A DNA stretch of 64,000 nt from Enterococcus sp. 9E7_DIV0242. GTDB taxonomy: Bacteria; Bacillota; Bacilli; Lactobacillales; Enterococcaceae. Every line of letters starts with the position of its first letter. The stretch's first letter is position 1. The DNA lies in NCBI RefSeq assembly GCF_002140975.2, contig NZ_CP147247.1, positions 1 through 64,000 of the forward strand, written 5' to 3'. Shown here piece by piece: positions 33,739 to 45,117 of this stretch. The notes beneath the pieces were generated by a model, which saw only the letters and a program-made list of their open reading frames with translations, did not search any database and had not been told where the DNA came from. The translations under genes were made by a program, and so were the position numbers.

Positions 33739-35957
33739 TGAAAATAAATGAACCCACAGCTCAGGAAATAAAGGATAAAAAGATTTATGCAGAATGGGGC
33801 TTGACAGATGAAGAATACCGCATGATCGCGGAGGATATTCTTGGAAGAATGCCGAATTACACAGAAACCGGACTGTTTTCAGTGATGTGGAGTGAGCATT
33901 GCTCTTACAAAAATTCAAAGCCGGTTCTAAGAAAGTTTCCAACTTCAGGTCCTCAGGTGTTACAAGGTCCGGGAGAAGGTGCTGGGATTGTAGATATTGG
34001 TGATGGACAGGCTGTTGTATTTAAGGCAGAAAGTCATAATCATCCATCGGCAGTTGAACCATATGAGGGAGCTGCGACCGGCGTTGGTGGAATCATTCGT
34101 GATATTTTCAGTATGGGGGCTCGTCCAATTGCGATTTTAGACTCGTTGCGCTTTGGTGAGCTTGACAATCAAAGAACCAAATATCTGTTGGAAGAAGTTG
34201 TTGCGGGAATCAGCGGTTATGGAAACTGTATCGGGATTCCGACAGTGGGTGGCGAAGTTGCATTCGATCCTTGTTATGAAGGCAATCCGTTAGTGAATGC
34301 AATGTGTGTCGGTTTGATCGATCATAAGGATATCCAAAAAGGACAGGCAAAAGGCGTTGGTAATTCAATCATGTATGTGGGTGCTAAAACCGGACGTGAT
34401 GGGATCCACGGGGCAACATTTGCATCAGAAGAGTTCGTTGAAGGAGAAGAACAGCAACGCTCTGCGGTTCAAGTAGGTGATCCATTTATGGAGAAGCTTC
34501 TTTTGGAGGCTTGTCTTGAATTGATTTTGGAGCATGCAGATATTTTAGTCGGTATTCAGGATATGGGTGCAGCGGGTCTGGTTTCTTCTAGTTCGGAAAT
34601 GGCTTCAAAAGCAGGCTCAGGACTGAAGCTATATCTGGACGATGTGCCACAACGTGAAACAGGTATGACACCATACGAGATGATGCTTTCTGAATCACAA
34701 GAACGTATGCTGATTTGTATAGAACAAGGGCATGAGGACGAAGTGGTTGCCCTCTTTAAGAAGTATGATTTAGATGCAGTAACTATCGGAGAGGTAACAG
34801 ATGATGGCTTGTATCGTTTATATCATAAGGATGTAGAAGTGGCGAACCTTCCTGTAGATGCATTAGCAGAAGATGCACCAGTATACCAAAAAGAGAAAAA
34901 AGAGCCGGCACGAATCAAAGAATTTAGCGAAATGGCAGATTTTGAGCCAACAATTGAAGATGGTAGTAAAACTTTATTGCAACTGTTACAGCAACCGACG
35001 ATCGCATCGAAAAAAATGATCTACCAAACCTATGATTCTCAAGTAAGAACCAATACCGTTGTATTGCCGGGAAGCGATGCTGCTGTGCTGCGTGTGAGGG
35101 GAACCAACAAAGCATTAGCGATGACGACTGACTGTAATGCACGTTATCTGTATTTGAATCCTGAGATAGGGGGGCAAATAGCTGTGGCGGAAGCAGCGAG
35201 AAACATTGTCTGCTCAGGAGGTCAGCCTTTGGCAATCACCGATTGCTTGAATTATGGTTCACCGGATAAACCGGAAGGCTTCTGGGAGTTGTGGACCTCA
35301 GCTGATGGTATTGCTAAAGCGTGTGAAACTTTAGATACACCGGTTATTTCTGGAAATGTTTCGCTATATAATGAAACAAACGGAAAAGCTATTTATCCAA
35401 CACCGATGATCGGAATGGTTGGCTTGATCCATGATTTGGCTCATGTTACGACGCAGGAATTCAAAAAATCAGGCGATCTTGTTTACGTTATTGGGCAGAC
35501 ACAAGCTGATTTTAATGGTAGTGAATTGCAAAAAATGATACTAGGAAAAATTGAAGGACGTTTGATGGCCTTTGATCTGACAGAAGAGAAAGAGAACCAA
35601 GATGCCGTATTACAAGCAATTCAGCAAGGCCTAGTTGCCAGTGCTCATGATTGTTCAGAAGGTGGATTAGCTGTTGCGTTGGCTGAGGCATGCTTTAAAA
35701 ATGGGCTTGGGGTAGAAGCTGTGATTGATGTACCCGCTACTTGGCTCTTCTCAGAAACGCAATCTCGCTTCGTTGTATCTGTTTCTCCAGAAAACCAAGC
35801 TGCATTTGAAGCTTTAATGGAAGATCGAGCAGCATTTGTTGGAACAGTTACTACTAAAGCTGAGATCAAGATCGACAATATGGATGGCGAAATTCAAGTG
35901 GATACTCGTAAAGCAAAAGAATTGTGGGAGGAAGCTATTCCATGTCTTATGAAGTAA
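33735..35957 (+). CDS. purL: Phosphoribosylformylglycinamidine synthase, PurL subunit
   Basis: The large ATP-dependent subunit that makes FGAM from FGAR. The 740-aa short PurL type has the two AIR-synthase-like halves. Signatures include [14 protein letters not shown], the ATP site [35 protein letters not shown] (seen in part across residues 70-110), and [13 protein letters not shown]. The C-terminal half contains [16 protein letters not shown]. The start overlaps the purQ stop; the last 16 bp overlap purF. Confidence 0.96.
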   Translation: MMKINEPTAQEIKDKKIYAEWGLTDEEYRMIAEDILGRMPNYTETGLFSVMWSEHCSYKNSKPVLRKFPTSGPQVLQGPGEGAGIVDIGDGQAVVFKAESHNHPSAVEPYEGAATGVGGIIRDIFSMGARPIAILDSLRFGELDNQRTKYLLEEVVAGISGYGNCIGIPTVGGEVAFDPCYEGNPLVNAMCVGLIDHKDIQKGQAKGVGNSIMYVGAKTGRDGIHGATFASEEFVEGEEQQRSAVQVGDPFMEKLLLEACLELILEHADILVGIQDMGAAGLVSSSSEMASKAGSGLKLYLDDVPQRETGMTPYEMMLSESQERMLICIEQGHEDEVVALFKKYDLDAVTIGEVTDDGLYRLYHKDVEVANLPVDALAEDAPVYQKEKKEPARIKEFSEMADFEPTIEDGSKTLLQLLQQPTIASKKMIYQTYDSQVRTNTVVLPGSDAAVLRVRGTNKALAMTTDCNARYLYLNPEIGGQIAVAEAARNIVCSGGQPLAITDCLNYGSPDKPEGFWELWTSADGIAKACETLDTPVISGNVSLYNETNGKAIYPTPMIGMVGLIHDLAHVTTQEFKKSGDLVYVIGQTQADFNGSELQKMILGKIEGRLMAFDLTEEKENQDAVLQAIQQGLVASAHDCSEGGLAVALAEACFKNGLGVEAVIDVPATWLFSETQSRFVVSVSPENQAAFEALMEDRAAFVGTVTTKAEIKIDNMDGEIQVDTRKAKELWEEAIPCLMK

Positions 35958-37360
35958 GAAGTTTGAACGAAGAATGCGGTGTATTCGGTGTTTGGGGACA
36001 TCCCGATGCTTCCCGAGTGACCTATTTTGGGCTGCATAGTTTGCAACATAGAGGACAAGAAGGTGCCGGTATCGTAGCCAATGATCAAGGAAGCCTTAAT
36101 GGGCATAGAGATTTGGGATTGTTATCTGAGGTTTTCAAAGAAGATAGCGTTTTGGCAGCCTTGAAAGGACAGGCTGCCATCGGTCATGTTCGTTATGCGA
36201 CAGCTGGGAACGGGAGTGTTGATAATATTCAACCTTTTCTGTTCAAATTTTACGATGGTGCTTTTGCTCTGGCTCACAATGGGAACTTGACGAATGCCAA
36301 AAGTCTTAGAGTAGAGCTTGAAAAGGATGGTGCGATTTTCCATTCGAATTCAGATACGGAAATTCTAATGCATTTGATTCGCAGAAGTAAACAGCCGACC
36401 TTTATCGATCAGCTGAAAGAGAGCCTTCGTCAGGTAAAAGGCGGTTTTGCCTATTTACTGCTGACGGAAACGGCAATGATTGCTGCGTTAGACCCGAATG
36501 CTTTTCGTCCACTGGCATTAGGTCAGATGAAAAACGGTGCGTATGTGATTGCTAGCGAAACCTGTGCTTTAGAAGTGAGCGGGGCAACATTTATCAGAGA
36601 TGTTGAACCGGGTGAAGTGATTATCATTGATGATGAAGGGTATCGTGTAGAAAAATATACAGAAGACACGCAGTATGCAATTTGTTCGATGGAATTCATT
36701 TATTTTGCTCGCCCAGATTCAAATATTGCCGGAGTGAATGTTCATACAGCGCGGAAAAAGATGGGCAAGCTTTTAGCGGAAGAATCACCAATCGAAGCAG
36801 ATATGGTCGTAGGGGTACCGAACTCATCCTTATCAGCAGCCAGCGGCTATGCCGAAGCAAGCGGAATTCCCTATGAAATGGGGTTAGTGAAAAATCAGTA
36901 CATTGCTCGAACCTTTATTCAGCCAACACAAGAGCTTAGAGAGCAAGGCGTACGTATGAAGCTTTCTGCTGTTCGAGGTGTTGTTGAAGGGAAGCGCGTA
37001 ATTATGGTCGATGATTCGATTGTGCGCGGTACGACCAGTAAGCGAATTGTTCAGCTATTGAAAGAAGCGGGAGCAAAAGAAGTTCATGTGCGAATTGCTT
37101 CTCCACCGCTTAAATATCCTTGTTTTTATGGAATTGATATCCAGACGAGAAAAGAATTGGTAGCAGCCAATCATTCAATTGAAGAGATTCGAGAGATGAT
37201 TACAGCAGATTCATTGAGTTTTTTAAGTGAACAAGGATTGATCGACGCTATTGGTTTGAACTATGATGCACCTTATTCAGGTCTATGTATGGCTTATTTC
37301 AACGGGGACTATCCGACACCATTATATGACTATGAATCAACATACCTTGCTTCAATATAG
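35942..37360 (+). CDS. purF: Amidophosphoribosyltransferase
   Basis: PurF starts the pathway: PRPP plus glutamine gives phosphoribosylamine. The 472-aa protein begins with an 11-residue propeptide ([11 protein letters not shown]) followed by Cys12, the N-terminal nucleophile, in ECGVFG. The PRPP motif [15 protein letters not shown] and the ending [12 protein letters not shown], with later cysteines possibly tied to an iron-sulphur cluster as in B. subtilis, are visible. GGAGG lies within the end of purL. Confidence 0.95.
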   Translation: MSYEVRSLNEECGVFGVWGHPDASRVTYFGLHSLQHRGQEGAGIVANDQGSLNGHRDLGLLSEVFKEDSVLAALKGQAAIGHVRYATAGNGSVDNIQPFLFKFYDGAFALAHNGNLTNAKSLRVELEKDGAIFHSNSDTEILMHLIRRSKQPTFIDQLKESLRQVKGGFAYLLLTETAMIAALDPNAFRPLALGQMKNGAYVIASETCALEVSGATFIRDVEPGEVIIIDDEGYRVEKYTEDTQYAICSMEFIYFARPDSNIAGVNVHTARKKMGKLLAEESPIEADMVVGVPNSSLSAASGYAEASGIPYEMGLVKNQYIARTFIQPTQELREQGVRMKLSAVRGVVEGKRVIMVDDSIVRGTTSKRIVQLLKEAGAKEVHVRIASPPLKYPCFYGIDIQTRKELVAANHSIEEIREMITADSLSFLSEQGLIDAIGLNYDAPYSGLCMAYFNGDYPTPLYDYESTYLASI

Positions 37361-37401
37361 AGGCAACAGAAAAATCCAACAAAAGATATGGGAGGATTAG
37401 C

Positions 37402-38448
37402 ATGGCGAATGCATATGCAAAGGCCGGCGTTGATGTAGAAGCCGGTTACGAAGTGGTTGAAAGAATCAAAAAACATGTGAAAAAAACAGAACGGGCCGGA
37501 GTAATGGGTGCTCTTGGCGGATTTGGCGGCTGTTTCGATCTTAGTAAGGTGGATGTAAAGGAACCGGTATTGATCTCGGGAACAGATGGTGTAGGAACAA
37601 AGCTGATGTTGGCAATTCAAGCAGATAAGCACGATACGATTGGCATAGATTGTGTGGCAATGTGTGTGAATGATATTGTTGCTCAAGGTGCAGAGCCCTT
37701 GTATTTCCTTGATTATATTGCGACAGGGAAAAATATTCCTGAACGCTTGGAACAGGTCGTTGCCGGCGTTGCAGAAGGCTGTGTTCAAGCAGGAGCAGCA
37801 TTGATTGGCGGCGAAACAGCAGAAATGCCAGGGATGTATGCAGAAGATGATTATGATTTAGCCGGCTTTACTGTAGGTGTTGCAGAAAAGAGTAAGCTGA
37901 TTACCGGAGAAAAAGTGAGTGAGGGAGACATTTTACTTGGCTTGACCTCTAGCGGGGTTCATTCGAATGGTTATTCGCTTGTCCGTAAAGTATTTTTTGA
38001 TATGAATGATTTTCAATTGAGTGATAAACTTCCAGAGTTCGATGGGAAAACATTGGCAGATGTTTTGCTTGAACCGACGAAAATCTATGTGAAGAGCCTT
38101 CTGCCATTAGTGGATCGTCAATGGGTCAATGGCATTGCGCATGTAACAGGTGGCGGCTTTGTTGAAAATATCCCAAGAATGCTTCCAGCTGATTTAGCGG
38201 CAGTTATCCAATTGGGGAACTGGCCCACTTTACCTGTATTCTCAGCTTTAGAAAAATACGGACAAATTCCGCCGATGGAAATGTATGAGATATTCAATAT
38301 GGGAATTGGCATGGTCTTAGCCGTCTCGCCGAAAAAGCTGGCGCAAGTACAAGAGCTGCTTGAAGAGCTCGGTGAAAAAAGCTATATGCTTGGGGAAATC
38401 ACAAAGAGAGAAGAAGAAGCGATTCGATTTGCAGAGGCAGAAAAATGA
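37402..38448 (+). CDS. purM: Phosphoribosylformylglycinamidine cyclo-ligase (AIR synthetase)
   Basis: PurM closes the imidazole ring, converting FGAM to AIR with ATP. The 348-aa protein has [46 protein letters not shown] and a C-terminal ATP-binding domain with [21 protein letters not shown] precedes the ATG. The purN start overlaps the stop (ATGA), implying coupling. Confidence 0.96.
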   Translation: MANAYAKAGVDVEAGYEVVERIKKHVKKTERAGVMGALGGFGGCFDLSKVDVKEPVLISGTDGVGTKLMLAIQADKHDTIGIDCVAMCVNDIVAQGAEPLYFLDYIATGKNIPERLEQVVAGVAEGCVQAGAALIGGETAEMPGMYAEDDYDLAGFTVGVAEKSKLITGEKVSEGDILLGLTSSGVHSNGYSLVRKVFFDMNDFQLSDKLPEFDGKTLADVLLEPTKIYVKSLLPLVDRQWVNGIAHVTGGGFVENIPRMLPADLAAVIQLGNWPTLPVFSALEKYGQIPPMEMYEIFNMGIGMVLAVSPKKLAQVQELLEELGEKSYMLGEITKREEEAIRFAEAEK

Positions 38449-39017
38449 GGATTGCCGTGTTTGCTTCTGGAAACGGAAGTAATTTTCAAGTGATTGCTGA
38501 TGCTATCAATAAGCAGGAAATCGAGGGAGAGATTGTTCTTCTTTTCAGTGATAATCGTCAAGCTAAAGTACTTTCTCGTGCTGAAAAATTGGGGATTCCG
38601 ACACAATCCTTTTCACCAAAAGATTTTTCTGATAAAAGCACTTATGAAGCGGAAATTCTTCATATGTTGGAAGAAAAAGAAGTAGAGCTGATCGTTCTCG
38701 CTGGTTATATGCGATTGATTGGTCCAGCTTTGTTAGAGGCGTATCCTGAGCGAATCATCAATATTCACCCTTCTTTACTGCCGGCATTTCCTGGACTGCA
38801 TGGCATAAGAGATGCTTATGAGGCAGGGGTTGCAGAAACAGGCGTGACAGTTCATTATATTGATAAGGGGATTGATACAGGACCGATTATCGCACAGGAA
38901 AAAGTGCTGATCGCTCCCGAGGATACCTTGGAATCGCTGGAAGAGAAAATACATCAAACAGAGCACAGATTGTATCCAGCTGTGTTGAAAAGAATAATAA
39001 AAGAAAAGGAGCAATAG
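38445..39017 (+). CDS. purN: Phosphoribosylglycinamide formyltransferase
   Basis: PurN transfers a formyl group from 10-formyl-THF to GAR. The 190-aa protein starts [14 protein letters not shown] and has the formyltransferase signatures [33 protein letters not shown] (catalytic His) and [16 protein letters not shown] (catalytic Asp). Start overlaps purM. Confidence 0.96.
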   Translation: MRIAVFASGNGSNFQVIADAINKQEIEGEIVLLFSDNRQAKVLSRAEKLGIPTQSFSPKDFSDKSTYEAEILHMLEEKEVELIVLAGYMRLIGPALLEAYPERIINIHPSLLPAFPGLHGIRDAYEAGVAETGVTVHYIDKGIDTGPIIAQEKVLIAPEDTLESLEEKIHQTEHRLYPAVLKRIIKEKEQ

Positions 39018-39022
39018 ACGCA

Positions 39023-40564
39023 ATGACAAAAAAACGGGCATTAATCAGTGTTTCGGATAAAACAGGTGTAGCGGACTTTGCGAAAAGACTGGCAGCACTT
39101 GGCGTGGAAATCATTTCGACAGGTGGAACGAAAACAATGTTGGAGCAAGCGGGTATTCCAACTATCGGGATTGAAGAAGTGACAAATTTTCCTGAAATGA
39201 TGGATGGTAGAGTAAAAACCTTGCATCCGAAAATACATGGTGGGCTATTGGGGAGACGGGATATTCCTGAACATATGGCCGCGATGAACGACCATGATAT
39301 TCAGCCAATCGATATTGTCTGTGTCAATTTGTATCCATTTAAAGAAACAATTCAGAAGCCTGGCACGACAGTAGATGAAGCCATTGAAAACATTGATATC
39401 GGTGGACCGAGTATGTTGAGAAGTGCTGCTAAGAATCATCAATTTGTAACAGTTGTCGTTGATCCGATTGATTATGGTATTGTTCTAGGGGAACTGTCAG
39501 AGGGTGGTGACACGACAGCTACGACTCGTCAAAAGCTGGCAGCGAAAGTTTTTCGTCATACTGCGGCTTATGATGCATTGATTGCTGGCTATTTGACTGA
39601 ACTGACAGGAGAAAACGAGCCTGAATCACTGACATTGACCTATGAACTGAAGCAATCATTACGCTATGGTGAGAACAGTCACCAGCAAGCTGCGTTTTAT
39701 CAAGAGGCTTTGCCTGTACCATTTTCTATTGCCAGTGCAAAACAGCTGCATGGAAAAGAACTGTCATACAACAACATAAAAGATGGGGATGCAGCGATCC
39801 GAATTGCACGTGAGTTTGATCAGCCGGCTGTCGTTGCTGTGAAGCATATGAATCCGTGTGGTATTGGGATTGGAGAAGACTTGTTCTCAGCGTATACAGC
39901 TGCGTATGAAGCTGATCCTGTGTCCATTTTTGGTGGAATCATTGTCTTGAATAGAGAAGTGGATGAAGCCGTTGCGGAAAAAATGCATCAGTTATTTTTG
40001 GAAATCATCATTGCACCAAGCTTTTCAGATAAAGCGTTTGAAATTTTGTCTGCGAAAAAGAATCTGCGTTTGATGACCCTAGACTTCACTCAAAAGGATG
40101 AGGCGAAAGACAACGAAAAGGTTTCTGTTTTAGGTGGGCTTTTGGTTCAAAATCAAGATATTGTGAAAGAAGAACGCGTGGACTGGAAAGTGGTAACGAA
40201 GCGTCAGCCGACAGAGGAAGAATGGGAAGCTTTGGCATTTTCTTGGAAAGCAGTTAAACACGTGAAGAGTAATGCCATTGTTATTGCGAATGCACACCAG
40301 ACCATTGGGATCGGGGCCGGTCAAATGAATCGTGTAGGTTCTGTTCAGATCGCTGTTGCTCAAGCCGGTGAAAAAATTACTGATGCAGTCTTGGCAAGTG
40401 ATGCTTATTTCCCAATGGGTGATAGTGTAGAGTACGCAGGTGAGCATGGAATCAAGGCGATCATCCAACCGGGAGGCAGTATCAGAGATCAAGAATCAAT
40501 TGATATGGCCGATAAATATGGGATTGCGATGGTATTCACGGATATCAGACACTTTAGACATTGA
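39023..40564 (+). CDS. purH: Bifunctional AICAR formyltransferase / IMP cyclohydrolase
   Basis: PurH does the last two steps to IMP. The 513-aa protein has an N-terminal IMP cyclohydrolase domain ([17 protein letters not shown] to about residue 190, including [16 protein letters not shown]). The AICAR transformylase domain follows with [21 protein letters not shown] and the closing [37 protein letters not shown] precedes the ATG. Confidence 0.97.
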   Translation: MTKKRALISVSDKTGVADFAKRLAALGVEIISTGGTKTMLEQAGIPTIGIEEVTNFPEMMDGRVKTLHPKIHGGLLGRRDIPEHMAAMNDHDIQPIDIVCVNLYPFKETIQKPGTTVDEAIENIDIGGPSMLRSAAKNHQFVTVVVDPIDYGIVLGELSEGGDTTATTRQKLAAKVFRHTAAYDALIAGYLTELTGENEPESLTLTYELKQSLRYGENSHQQAAFYQEALPVPFSIASAKQLHGKELSYNNIKDGDAAIRIAREFDQPAVVAVKHMNPCGIGIGEDLFSAYTAAYEADPVSIFGGIIVLNREVDEAVAEKMHQLFLEIIIAPSFSDKAFEILSAKKNLRLMTLDFTQKDEAKDNEKVSVLGGLLVQNQDIVKEERVDWKVVTKRQPTEEEWEALAFSWKAVKHVKSNAIVIANAHQTIGIGAGQMNRVGSVQIAVAQAGEKITDAVLASDAYFPMGDSVEYAGEHGIKAIIQPGGSIRDQESIDMADKYGIAMVFTDIRHFRH

Positions 40565-40578
40565 TCAAGGAGGACGAC

Positions 40579-41844
40579 ATGGGACTGAAAATTTTAGTAA
40601 TCGGCAGTGGAGGCAGAGAGCATGTGATCGCTCAAAAGCTTAAACAAAGTCCAAGAGTTGAGAAGGTTTACTGTGCAAAAGGAAATCCGGGTATGAAGCA
40701 AGATGGTATTCACCTTGTTGATATTGAGGAAAATGATCATGAAGGCTTGATTCTTTATGCTAAAGAGCACGGCATCGATTGGACCTTTGTTGGTCCGGAG
40801 GTTCCCTTGTTAAATGGAATCGTTGATGACTTTGAAGCAGCAGGGCTCAAAATATTTGGTCCAAGAAAAGCAGCTGCAATGATCGAAGGGTCAAAGGATT
40901 TTGCTAAGAATCTGATGAACCGTTATGCGATCCCAACTGCCGGGCATCAAACCTTTTTCGATTTTAAAGAAGCAAAAAAATATGTTGAAAGCAAAGGAGC
41001 GCCAATTGTTATCAAGGCGGATGGTCTGGCAGCTGGCAAAGGAGTTATTGTTGCTGAAACTGTTGAGCAGGCAATCGACGCATTGGAGGATATGCTGGAA
41101 GGCAATCGCTTTGGAGAAAGTGGCGCAAAGGTAGTCGTTGAAGATTTTCTTGAAGGAGAAGAATTTTCTCTCCTTGCTTTTGTTCGAGGAACAGAAGTCT
41201 ATCCGATGACTATTGCCCAAGACCACAAACGAGCGTATGACGATGATCTTGGTCCGAATACAGGTGGTATGGGCGCATATAGTCCTGTTCCGCAAATTCC
41301 AGAGGAAATGATCGATGAAGCTGTAGCTACTGTTCTAATTCCGGCAGCTGCAGGGATGGTTGAGGATGGTTGTTCATTTACCGGTATCCTGTATGCAGGA
41401 TTGATAGCAACCAATGAAGGACCAAAAGTGATTGAGTTCAATGCGCGTTTCGGTGATCCGGAAACGCAGGTTGTTTTACAGCGCTTGAAGAGCGATTTAG
41501 CACAAATCATTACGGATTTACTTAATGGAGAACAACCCCAGCTTGAATGGAAAACAGAGGGCTTCAGTCTTGGCGTAGTCGTTGCGGCAGACGGTTATCC
41601 TGAAGAGTACAAAAAAGGGGTAGCCCTTCCTAATTTCTCTGATTGCGAGAATCAGCAGGTATATTATGCTGGAGTAGCAGAGCTAGAAGGGAAATTGGTC
41701 TCCTCTGGTGGTCGAATTTATTTGATTGAGGCAGAAGGAACAACGTTGGCAGAAGCACAGAAAAAAGTGTATGATCTGCTTGATTCAAGGGATACGAAGG
41801 GGACCTTCTATCGTAAAGACATTGGTAGTAAGGCAATGAAGTAA
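40579..41844 (+). CDS. purD: Phosphoribosylamine-glycine ligase
   Basis: PurD makes GAR from phosphoribosylamine and glycine with ATP. The 421-aa ATP-grasp protein starts KILVIGSGGREHVIAQKL and has the loop GAPIVIKADGLAAGKGVIVA, the SLLAFVRGTEVYPMTIAQDHKRAYD segment and NARFGDPETQV. AAGGAGGA precedes the ATG at 40579, so the upstream MIKEDD is rejected. It is the last gene of the operon. Confidence 0.96.
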   Translation: MGLKILVIGSGGREHVIAQKLKQSPRVEKVYCAKGNPGMKQDGIHLVDIEENDHEGLILYAKEHGIDWTFVGPEVPLLNGIVDDFEAAGLKIFGPRKAAAMIEGSKDFAKNLMNRYAIPTAGHQTFFDFKEAKKYVESKGAPIVIKADGLAAGKGVIVAETVEQAIDALEDMLEGNRFGESGAKVVVEDFLEGEEFSLLAFVRGTEVYPMTIAQDHKRAYDDDLGPNTGGMGAYSPVPQIPEEMIDEAVATVLIPAAAGMVEDGCSFTGILYAGLIATNEGPKVIEFNARFGDPETQVVLQRLKSDLAQIITDLLNGEQPQLEWKTEGFSLGVVVAADGYPEEYKKGVALPNFSDCENQQVYYAGVAELEGKLVSSGGRIYLIEAEGTTLAEAQKKVYDLLDSRDTKGTFYRKDIGSKAMK

Positions 41845-41863
41845 GAGTAATTTTAATAGTATA

Positions 41864-41912
41864 GGCAATAACAAAAAAGAGACAACGAATCTGTCTCTTT
41901 TTTGTTATTGCC
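41864..41912. terminator. Bidirectional terminator after purD
   Basis: A perfect 21-bp stem, 41864-41884 with 41892-41912 and a 7-nt loop. A and T runs are on both sides, so it can stop both purD and the convergent minus-strand gene. The stop codon of the latter lies inside the stem. Confidence 0.93.
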
Positions 41913-42654
41913 ATTCCGGCATATTTTTTTGAAAACGTAAAGGCATGTGGCTCAGTTGATTTTTTTTATTGATGCGCTCTTGGATTGTTACTGCTTGAAG
42001 GAATGTCTTCCATTGCGCTTGAATTTCTTCTTCTAATTGCTGTTCTTCAAATTGTGGACAATTAGTGTCTTCTACAAATGAAATCTCTCCTTGCTTGATT
42101 AGTGCTAATAGTCGATGGGTTTCATCATAGATCATAATTGATTCCAATGGGTAGCGTTCAGCAAAATGTGGACAAATATAAGGCAGTGAAAAATATTTCG
42201 GACTGATCTTACTGAATAAGATTTTTCCAACGTATTCAAAGCGAACAAATCCGGTCAAAAGGTGTGCTTCTCCTAATAAGGTTTTGATCCCCTTTTGAAT
42301 GGCAAGAACAGAAGGATGGCCAATAAAATTGAACAGTGAATCCTTTGTGTTCAAGGCAAGTAAAATGGCTTCGAGTAGATGGACCTCCTTATTCTCGACT
42401 GTTGCATAGAAACCATCGAGAATGAACTGGAAATTATCAATTCGAAGTCGTTGTTGCAACCGGTGGTATATTTTGTGGGCTTTTTCTTCATCCTTATCAA
42501 TCCATTCACATAAAAACAGTGTTTCAACAGAGGTAGCCGGAGTCAAAATGACTTCCGGAAACCTCTGTTTTTTGAAAGCATGGTAGACAATCGTCAAAAA
42601 GCCATTGAAGCTGCCGTCGTACTCCCACGTCTCTGTTGAATGTTCAATAAGCAT
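41905..42654 (-). CDS. Putative DNA-metabolism protein, TIGR03915 (DUF4130) family
   Basis: A 249-aa protein that occurs beside the TIGR03916 radical SAM protein. Its pattern (WEYDGSFNGFLTIVYHAF near the start, FVRFEYVGKILFSKISPKYFSLPYICPHFAERYPLESIMIYDETHRLLALI in the middle) is the DUF4130 signature known from this pairing. DUF4130 has also been linked to uracil-DNA glycosylase fusions in relatives. The ATG has AAAGGAG upstream and overlaps the preceding gene's end by 11 bp, so the pair is translationally coupled. Confidence 0.82.
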   Translation of the reverse strand: MLIEHSTETWEYDGSFNGFLTIVYHAFKKQRFPEVILTPATSVETLFLCEWIDKDEEKAHKIYHRLQQRLRIDNFQFILDGFYATVENKEVHLLEAILLALNTKDSLFNFIGHPSVLAIQKGIKTLLGEAHLLTGFVRFEYVGKILFSKISPKYFSLPYICPHFAERYPLESIMIYDETHRLLALIKQGEISFVEDTNCPQFEEQQLEEEIQAQWKTFLQAVTIQERINKKNQLSHMPLRFQKNMPEWQ

Positions 42655-43957
42655 GGTTAAGCTCCTTTGTTTTTGTACGCTCAAATCGTTCAACATCAAA
42701 AAGCGTCATTTGTTCGCCAAGTTTTTGAGTGTTTGCCCTTTTCAAGGCTTTGAATTGTCGAGCTGAAACGAGGGAAGCGATGATCCATTCAGGTTCTTTG
42801 ATCAACCCATCCATGATACTACCGTTACAGCTGACAAAATATTTTGCTCGTTTGACCACAACACCTAGCTTTTTCAGATCGGTCAGATGAAGCTTATAAT
42901 ACTTTCTTGCTTTTACGATATTTTGAGCACTTTTGGGTCCGATGCCGGGAATTCGCAACAGGACTTCATAGCTAGCTGATTGAACATCTACTGGGAACCG
43001 CTCATAATTTTGAACTGCCCAATTTGCTTTAGGATCGAGATACAAATTAAAATTCGGTTTTTCCGGTGACAGGATCTCATCTGCCTTGAAACGATAGAAT
43101 CGCATCAACCAATCGGCTTGATAGAGACGGTGTTCTCTGAGCAGGGGCGGGTCAGTTGTGACCGCCGGAAGCAAAGAGTCTTGATTCACTGGGATATAAG
43201 CAGAGTAATAGACGCGCTTGAGCTCGTACTTATTATATAAATTTTCGGCGATTTTCACGATAGCATGATCTGTTTCAGGGGAAGCACCTATAATCATTTG
43301 TGTGGATTGCCCCCCTGGAACAAAGGTTGGGCCACGCCGTACAGCCGGTAACATAGATAATTCTTTTTTCTTGGTTGTAATTTGCTTCATTGGTTTATAG
43401 AGCGAGAAGGGGTCTTTATCAGGTGCCAGTAATTTCAAGCTTTCTCTAGATGGCAGCTCAACATTGACACTCATTCTGTCTGCAAGATACCCTAGTTGTT
43501 CAATTAATGCTTCATCGGCTCCCGGTATAGCCTTCACATGGATATATCCCTTGAATCCTTTTTCGTAACGTAGGATTTTTAAGGTCTCAATAAGTAATTC
43601 ACTGGTATAATCGACATTTTTAATAATGGCAGAGCTCAAAAAGAGACCTTCGATATAATTTCTCATATAGAAATCCATTGTTAAATCAGCCACTTCCTGA
43701 GGCGTAAAGGTTGCCCGAGGGATGTGGTTGGATTTCCGGTTAATACAATAATGGCAATCAAAAATACAAGCATTTGTAAATAACAACTTCAACAAGGAGA
43801 CACAGCGGCCATCGCTGGTAAATGAATGACATATTCCTGCAGCAGCTGTACTGCCAACTGTTCCTGTTCGTGTATTATCAGCGACCCCACTACTTGCGCA
43901 GGATACATCATACTTGGCTGATTCAGCCAGTATTTCAATTTTTTTAGCAATATCCAT
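42644..43957 (-). CDS. Putative DNA modification/repair radical SAM protein, TIGR03916 family
   Basis: A 437-aa radical SAM enzyme. The iron-sulphur cysteines are in ACIFDCHYC (Cys64, Cys68, Cys71). Conserved SLLKLLFTNACIFDCHYC and PATFTPQEV-like segments match the family. Near the C-terminus, LLRIPGIGPKSAQNIVKARK is a helix-hairpin-helix, a DNA-binding motif, which supports a role on nucleic acid. The reaction is unknown. The ATG has AAAGGAGG upstream. It is the first gene of the two-gene unit. Confidence 0.87.
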   Translation of the reverse strand: MDIAKKIEILAESAKYDVSCASSGVADNTRTGTVGSTAAAGICHSFTSDGRCVSLLKLLFTNACIFDCHYCINRKSNHIPRATFTPQEVADLTMDFYMRNYIEGLFLSSAIIKNVDYTSELLIETLKILRYEKGFKGYIHVKAIPGADEALIEQLGYLADRMSVNVELPSRESLKLLAPDKDPFSLYKPMKQITTKKKELSMLPAVRRGPTFVPGGQSTQMIIGASPETDHAIVKIAENLYNKYELKRVYYSAYIPVNQDSLLPAVTTDPPLLREHRLYQADWLMRFYRFKADEILSPEKPNFNLYLDPKANWAVQNYERFPVDVQSASYEVLLRIPGIGPKSAQNIVKARKYYKLHLTDLKKLGVVVKRAKYFVSCNGSIMDGLIKEPEWIIASLVSARQFKALKRANTQKLGEQMTLFDVERFERTKTKELNHAY

Positions 43958-44074
43958 TAATTATGCCTCCTTTATCGAACGTATGTTCTTATTTTAGCAA
44001 GAAGCATTCTATCTGTCAAAGGTTAATTTGGATCGAATTGTTTGTTCTATTTTGCAAGGGATGATAAACTATAT

Positions 44075-44091
44075 TTACTTATTAAAAGTAA
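44075..44091. promoter_or_regulatory. Inverted repeat upstream of the esterase gene
   Basis: TTACTT-ATTAA-AAGTAA, 20 bp before the start codon and close to a possible -10 (TATATT). This is the position of a repressor site; MarR-type regulators often sit beside such esterases. Confidence 0.4.
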
Positions 44092-44111
44092 GTTTGAGAG
44101 GGGTTTTTAAA

Positions 44112-44708
44112 ATGAAGTATGTATTCAAACAAGGGACAGGGCAATTGTTTCTTTTACTTCACGGTACCGGAGGAGATGAACAATCACTTATTGAAATTGC
44201 GGAATATCTTGATCCGTCCAGCACGATTCTTTCTTTTAGAGGAAGAGTGATGGAAGAGGGCATGAATCGTTTTTTTAAAAGAAATGGTTTGAATCAGTTT
44301 GATATTGAAAGTCTGGAAGAGGAAACGGATCATCTGTTAGAAGAAATCACCAAAGTCAGTAAAGAAAAAGGAATCAAGGTTTCTGATTGGACCATATTGG
44401 GCTATTCAAATGGAGCGAATATTGCCGGTCATCTTTTACTTGAACGAAAGTCCGAGTTGAAAAAAGCTGTATTGCTGCATCCTATGTCACTTGGTGTGGA
44501 TACGGGAGATACTGATTTGAGTGAAAAAAAGGTACTTATGACCTTTGGAGAAAGTGATCCAATTGTTTCGATAGATGCTTTTCAACAGCTTACATCTCAG
44601 ATGAAAAGACGAGCAGTTGAAGTCACCGTTATTGAAACGATGGCTGGGCATCAAGTGACGATGGAAGAAATCGATCAAGTGAAGCAGTGGTTGAACTCTT
44701 ACCAGTGA
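44112..44708 (+). CDS. Carboxylesterase/phospholipase-type alpha/beta hydrolase
   Basis: A 198-aa serine hydrolase of the YcaC/MhqD-like carboxylesterase group. LLLHGTGGDEQSL gives the oxyanion loop, GYSNGAN the nucleophile elbow (Ser99), FGESDPIV the catalytic Asp and AGHQVT the His. These enzymes cleave short-chain esters, and relatives answer quinone stress. The ATG at 44112 has GAGAGGGG upstream; the earlier in-frame ATG at 44028 is rejected. The 154-bp upstream region contains the inverted repeat listed separately. Confidence 0.85.
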   Translation: MKYVFKQGTGQLFLLLHGTGGDEQSLIEIAEYLDPSSTILSFRGRVMEEGMNRFFKRNGLNQFDIESLEEETDHLLEEITKVSKEKGIKVSDWTILGYSNGANIAGHLLLERKSELKKAVLLHPMSLGVDTGDTDLSEKKVLMTFGESDPIVSIDAFQQLTSQMKRRAVEVTVIETMAGHQVTMEEIDQVKQWLNSYQ

Positions 44709-44717
44709 GCGAATTAT

Positions 44718-44746
44718 TTGATACAACTTTTTAAGGGTGCTATGCT
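44718..44746 (+). promoter_or_regulatory. Promoter of the csbD-like gene
   Basis: TTGATA (44718-44723), 17-bp spacer, TATGCT (44741-44746). Confidence 0.78.
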
Positions 44747-44783
44747 AATAGTGTATTCAAAATCATTTAGGAGGGTGTTAAAT

Positions 44784-45038
44784 ATGACAGATTTAAACGG
44801 ACGTGTAAATGATGCGAAAGATAAAGTGCAAGGTGAAACAAAAGAAGCAGTCGGAAAAGTAACGGATGACAAAGGAAAAGAAGCTGAAGGTAAACTTCAA
44901 TCTGGCTTTGCTGATGCAAAAACAAAAGCAAGAGATGCTGGAGAAGATATTAAAGATGGCGCTGAAAAATTTGGCGATAAAATCAAAGAAGGCTTTGACG
45001 ACCTGAAAGAAAAATTCCATAAGCATGACGAAAAATAA
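44784..45038 (+). CDS. CsbD-like stress protein
   Basis: An 84-aa hydrophilic protein rich in Lys, Glu, Asp and Ala. The N-terminal half, [36 protein letters not shown], is the CsbD domain found in general-stress-induced proteins; the second half extends it with related helical repeats. Its function is unknown. It has its own promoter, a strong GGAGGG site and a strong terminator, suiting high and regulated expression. Confidence 0.9.
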   Translation: MTDLNGRVNDAKDKVQGETKEAVGKVTDDKGKEAEGKLQSGFADAKTKARDAGEDIKDGAEKFGDKIKEGFDDLKEKFHKHDEK

Positions 45039-45055
45039 GTGAATACAGACTAAGG

Positions 45056-45092
45056 CAGATTGCGGATTTCGAATCCGCGGTCTGTTTTTTTT
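45056..45092 (+). terminator. Terminator of the csbD-like gene
   Basis: CAGATTGCGGATT-TCG-AATCCGCGGTCTG then TTTTTTTT; the stem has one two-base internal mismatch. Confidence 0.88.
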
Positions 45093-45117
45093 AGTAAGAT
45101 AGAAAGTATCTATCAAA

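Noticed and set aside
35645..35878. Antisense frames inside purL, purH, purC and similar
   Set aside because: They are shadows of GC-skewed third positions in real genes and lack start signals.
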